The notes below the pieces were generated by a model. It did no database searches. It was not told the origin of the DNA and saw nothing but the letters and a program-made list of their open reading frames with translations. Below, in pieces: positions 61,214-64,000 of a DNA stretch of 64,000 nucleotides; positions within the stretch are counted from its first letter, which is position 1; each line of letters starts with the position of its first letter. Both the position numbers and the translations under genes were made by a program. The DNA is from Candidatus Ozemobacteraceae bacterium (GTDB lineage: Bacteria > Muiribacteriota > Ozemobacteria > Ozemobacterales > Ozemobacteraceae), in NCBI GenBank assembly GCA_035373905.1, contig DAOSOK010000025.1:1-64000 (forward strand). The letters are read 5' to 3'.

Positions 61214-62465
61214 AAAAGGCCGGATAGAGCCTGTTTCGCGACTCGAGCCAGGCTGCCGCATCGAAGGTTCGAACGGCGTTCGCAAGTTCCTCGACGGATG
61301 AGTTCGCGATATCATCAGACGTCAGAAAACCGCCGGCCGAGGAGGAATTTCCGTCGTGACCGTCCGTTGCAAGCACGGCAACGTCGATCTTTAGGCCTTG
61401 TTGCTTCGCTCCCGAAGCGAGTTCGAGAACGAGGGACGTCGCCCGCCCGCCCCGGCCTGGTATTATACCATGAGGTATATAGACTTCCAGTTCTCCGTAA
61501 AAGAGCACCCATGCGTCCTCGATTTCCTCGCGGATCGCCCCAAGATGTTTACATAATATTTCTACCCACGATGTTCGTTCGCCCGACATCGGAAACGGGG
61601 ACAGGCATGCGGGGTGTCCCGAGCCGCGGATGATGTCGGCAAGACGTTCCGCCATCATTCGCGGACTTGCGATGCAGTGAAACCGGTACCGGTTCTCGTC
61701 GAACATCCCCGGTTTGAGTGTCTCCTGCAGACGCCCCGCACGGCCGTCGGAGAGGAAGCGGAGCGCATTTTCCGGAAATCCGGCGATTCCAGAGGCGATC
61801 TCGAATGCGTCGGCGAAGGTCGTCGGATCGGGCGAGAAGGGGCCGGACCCGATGTCATGCGGATGATCTCCCGGGACATCGGAGATGGCGAGCACCGTCA
61901 CCACGGCGCCGCGTTCGAGAAGCACGCGAAGCAGGTTCCCGCCCTTGACCGCCGAGATGTGTCTTCTGACGGTATTCACTTCGCCGATAGGCCGGCCCGA
62001 TGAAACGAGTGATGTATATACTGATATAATATCATCATCTCTTAACGGAGGGACGGGGCTTTCAAACAGCGAAGACGCGCCTCCGGAGATCAGCGCGAGA
62101 ACGTGTCTTCCCGGCTCCATCCGTTCGGCGGCCCGAAGGGCGTGGCGGGCGGCCTCGAACGATCCGGCATCGGGATACGGATGGCCGGCCGGAAAGAAGG
62201 CCGCAGTCACGCCTTCAGGGACGAGCGGTTCGGCGCCAGTTCCGGCGGGAGCGACGCAGATGACGGAACGGGGTAGGGCGATTCCCTCGCGGAAAAGCGC
62301 GCCCGCGAGCATTTCCCGGGAGGCCTTTCCGACGGCGATGATATGATCCGGATCGCGGATGTCCCGCGGAAGATGACGACGGACGCATTCGCGCGTGTCC
62401 GCGGCTTCGATGAGGATATCCGGCAACTGCCGCAGGAGTTCGGAGCCCTTCCGTTCATCAGCCAT
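61149..62465 (-). CDS. Glycerate 2-kinase (GckA/TtuD, MOFRL family)
   Basis: 438 residues. DHIIAVGKASREMLAGAL, AGHPYPDAGSFEAARHAL, ALISGGASSLFESP, GEVNTVRRHISAVKGGNLLR, LAISDVPGDHPHDIGSGPFSPDPTTF and the MOFRL part GRGGRATSLVLELA, ATDGHDGNSSSAGGF, FSGTNLGDVLLLRLR are the full family set. The enzyme phosphorylates glycerate at C2 with ATP, feeding glycolysis from serine or hydroxypyruvate. No ribosome binding site is evident before ATG 62465. The 3' end overlaps the convergent GT2 gene by 65 bases. Confidence 0.93.
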   Translation of the reverse strand: MADERKGSELLRQLPDILIEAADTRECVRRHLPRDIRDPDHIIAVGKASREMLAGALFREGIALPRSVICVAPAGTGAEPLVPEGVTAAFFPAGHPYPDAGSFEAARHALRAAERMEPGRHVLALISGGASSLFESPVPPLRDDDIISVYTSLVSSGRPIGEVNTVRRHISAVKGGNLLRVLLERGAVVTVLAISDVPGDHPHDIGSGPFSPDPTTFADAFEIASGIAGFPENALRFLSDGRAGRLQETLKPGMFDENRYRFHCIASPRMMAERLADIIRGSGHPACLSPFPMSGERTSWVEILCKHLGAIREEIEDAWVLFYGELEVYIPHGIIPGRGGRATSLVLELASGAKQQGLKIDVAVLATDGHDGNSSSAGGFLTSDDIANSSVEELANAVRTFDAAAWLESRNRLYPAFFSGTNLGDVLLLRLRSPSPSR

Positions 62466-62561
62466 GCGGGAGATGATATCAGATGTTCAGAATCCTGCGC
62501 GCGGCTCTGACATTATGGTATCTTCGTTGGTGCAACCCAGAACGACGGAATGGAATGACGA

Positions 62562-62753
62562 GTGGCTGAACAGACAAAAGAACAGAACAACGGAACCGGC
62601 TTTCTGATCGGGCTGCTGCTCACGACGATGGTGCTGGGCATTCTCGTCCTGGCCGTCAAGTCGGATTACCGTATCGACCAGAACCTGGCCTCGAACGAGG
62701 AATACTATTCGAACGTCGGCGTCGAAGACGAATCCGGCGACGATCGGAACTGA
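62562..62753 (+). CDS. Small single-helix membrane protein upstream of comEC
   Basis: 63 residues from GTG 62562, with GGAATGACGA upstream. Charged N-terminus, one membrane helix at about 13-32 (FLIGLLLTTMVLGILVLAV) and an acidic tail (NEEYYSNVGVEDESGDD). It is one base before the comEC start, so likely translationally coupled. No family recognised. Confidence 0.65.
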   Translation: MAEQTKEQNNGTGFLIGLLLTTMVLGILVLAVKSDYRIDQNLASNEEYYSNVGVEDESGDDRN

Positions 62754-62754
62754 C

Positions 62755-64000
62755 GTGACGACGTTCATCATCCTGACGCTGGCATACGTCGCCGGCATGT
62801 CGACGGTGAGCCTGCTCGGCATCGCGGGCGGCCCCTTCTTCCTGCTGCTGGCCGCGATGTTTTTCGCCGCGGCGGCGATCCCTTTCTGGCAACAGCACGG
62901 CGACAAGCTTTCCGCCGGCGAGATCGGAGACATCGCGGAAGACGAGAACCCGGTACCCGTTCTTTCGATTCTTCTGCTGACCGGCGCCTGTTTCTTTTTC
63001 GGCATGTTCCGCTATGGGACGGCGCTCAACGTGCTCTCGCCGCACCACGTCGACCGCGTCATCGATTCGAGCAACCCGTTTGGAAAATGGCGCGTCGTCG
63101 GCCGGGTGATTGAAGAACCGACGCTGAAGAACGATTATCTCGAAGTCATCATCGCCCCCGATACGGCGCAGGAGATCATCTCCACCAGGCAGCAGAAACC
63201 GCGCGCAGCCACATCCGGAAAAGGGAAAGGAAAAGGGAAAGGGAAGGGACGCAAACCGTCATCCACCCTCCAGCCCGCTCTCGATTCTCAGGTTGCATCC
63301 GAAACCACTGCGGCGACCGACCTCGCTCCCGAAACGCCCCCGCCCGACGAGAAGACCATCGACGACGGCCTGATCCTGGCCCAGGTCTTCGAGGAAAACG
63401 ATGCGTTCAAGCTTCTGAAATTCAACCAGCGGATCGAGATCAGCGGGCACTTTTCCGTTCCGTCGGCCGCCCGCAACCCCGGCAGCCTCGATTATCAGCG
63501 GTCTCTCCGGAACCGCGGCATCTTCCGGACCGTCCGGATCGCCGGTCGCGGCGCCCGCCTCGAGATCATCGAGGACGACCCGAGCGGCTCGCCCTGGTAC
63601 CGGTTCGCCCTGTATCTTCGCACCTCGATTCTCGGCGTCATCAAGCAGACGATGCCGTACCCGGAATCCTCGTTCCTCGGCGGCGTTCTTCTCGGCCTGA
63701 GAGGCGGCCTCCCGCCGCAGGTGACGACCGAATTCCGCAAGACCGGCGTTTCGCACGTTCTCGCCGTCTCAGGCCTTCACGTCACGATCATCGCCGGCAT
63801 GTTCTACGGGTTGTTCGTGATGTTCGGCGTTCCGCTGCGGATTTTCTCGCCGATCATCGTCTTCTTCCTGTTCACTTTCGCGCTCATCGTCGGCTGGCCG
63901 AGCTCCGCGGTTCGCGCCGCCCTCATGAACAGCCTCTTTCTGCTGTCGCGCGCCTATCTCGGCGACCGCGGCTTCCGGGCGTCGATCATCTTCGCCCTCT
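62755..64000 (+). CDS. comEC: ComEC/Rec2-type DNA-uptake channel protein (runs off the window)
   Basis: The frame opens at GTG 62755 and is still open at 64000 (415 codons). N-terminal helices lie near 1-50 and 65-85 (VLSILLLTGACFFFGMF). An OB-fold-like soluble domain (about 105-285) is interrupted by a Gly/Lys repeat near 155-165 and a Pro/Glu-rich linker. The competence domain begins at about 297: SSFLGGVLLGLRGGLPPQV, then FRKTGVSHVLAVSGLHVTIIAG (V332, S333, H334), the ComEC hallmark. The protein moves single-stranded DNA across the inner membrane. The nuclease-like beta-lactamase domain, if present, is beyond the window. Confidence 0.9.
   Translation, partial: MTTFIILTLAYVAGMSTVSLLGIAGGPFFLLLAAMFFAAAAIPFWQQHGDKLSAGEIGDIAEDENPVPVLSILLLTGACFFFGMFRYGTALNVLSPHHVDRVIDSSNPFGKWRVVGRVIEEPTLKNDYLEVIIAPDTAQEIISTRQQKPRAATSGKGKGKGKGKGRKPSSTLQPALDSQVASETTAATDLAPETPPPDEKTIDDGLILAQVFEENDAFKLLKFNQRIEISGHFSVPSAARNPGSLDYQRSLRNRGIFRTVRIAGRGARLEIIEDDPSGSPWYRFALYLRTSILGVIKQTMPYPESSFLGGVLLGLRGGLPPQVTTEFRKTGVSHVLAVSGLHVTIIAGMFYGLFVMFGVPLRIFSPIIVFFLFTFALIVGWPSSAVRAALMNSLFLLSRAYLGDRGFRASIIFAL

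Noticed and set aside
1..64000. rRNA, tRNA, prophage, integrase or insertion-sequence genes
   Set aside because: I found no cloverleaf with a plausible T-arm GTTCRANNC, no rRNA motifs and no transposase or integrase signature in any frame.

Overview
The window comes from a GC-rich (roughly 60% by eye) Gram-negative bacterium. Evidence for an outer membrane is a predicted beta-barrel protein (26311-29214), several signal peptides and periplasmic-type proteins. A DapL-type aminotransferase, SpoIIE-type phosphatases, a bacterial dynamin-like GTPase, a stand-alone DnaE with an intact PHP site and unusual pseudopilin operons fit a deep-branching environmental lineage. Candidatus Riflebacteria/Ozemobacteria is my guess from general resemblance; there is no rRNA marker to test it. 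I see no rRNA, tRNA, CRISPR array, phage or transposase gene. Many genes overlap by 4 bp or are nearly contiguous, so operons can be read directly.

Layout. 0.1-2.2 kb: secreted papain-like peptidase (minus). 2.3-7.9 kb: a STAS protein divergent from two overlapping membrane SpoIIE-type phosphatases. 8.0-15.4 kb: six-gene minus operon with a CHAP-like cell-wall enzyme, HEAT-repeat membrane protein, SH3b protein, large single-TM protein and two pseudopilins. 15.8-16.4 kb: Spy/CpxP-like protein. 16.6-21.4 kb: minus operon of a Clp-like AAA+ ATPase, a dynamin-like GTPase and a zinc-ribbon protein with an inactive signal-peptidase fold. 21.5-22.4 kb: secreted endonuclease I. 22.8-26.3 kb: dnaE. 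26.3-32.9 kb: plus operon of an outer-membrane barrel protein, small membrane protein, phosphodiester glycosidase-like protein, YgiQ-type radical SAM enzyme and GNAT acetyltransferase. 33.1-35.6 kb: sugar nucleotidyltransferase/degenerate phosphomutase fusion. 35.7-39.8 kb (minus): DapL, a secreted protein, an amidohydrolase and two small genes. 40.0-45.4 kb: structured leader RNA candidate, then OPT transporter, secreted M3 peptidase and peptidase T. 45.5-46.2 kb: helical protein of unknown function. 46.5-52.2 kb: DUF3592 protein and a compact type II secretion/type IV pilus-like set. 52.3-54.6 kb: ATP-grasp ligase and D-threonine-aldolase-like enzyme. 54.8-56.4 kb: POT peptide transporter. 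56.8-61.2 kb: two GT2 glycosyltransferases flanking two radical SAM enzymes. 61.1-62.5 kb: glycerate kinase (minus). 62.6-64.0 kb: small membrane protein and the start of comEC.

How the parts may work together. Peptide use is a theme: OPT and POT importers, an exported oligopeptidase and a tripeptidase. Envelope and surface biology is another: two separate pseudopilin clusters, a cell-wall hydrolase-like protein, SH3b, barrel protein, GDP-sugar synthesis and glycosyltransferases. The two operons least explained by known systems are the AAA+/dynamin/pseudo-signal-peptidase trio and the CHAP-HEAT-SH3b-pseudopilin operon. Between genes there are two families of short palindromic repeats. One copy sits exactly where a gene has lost its 5' end.
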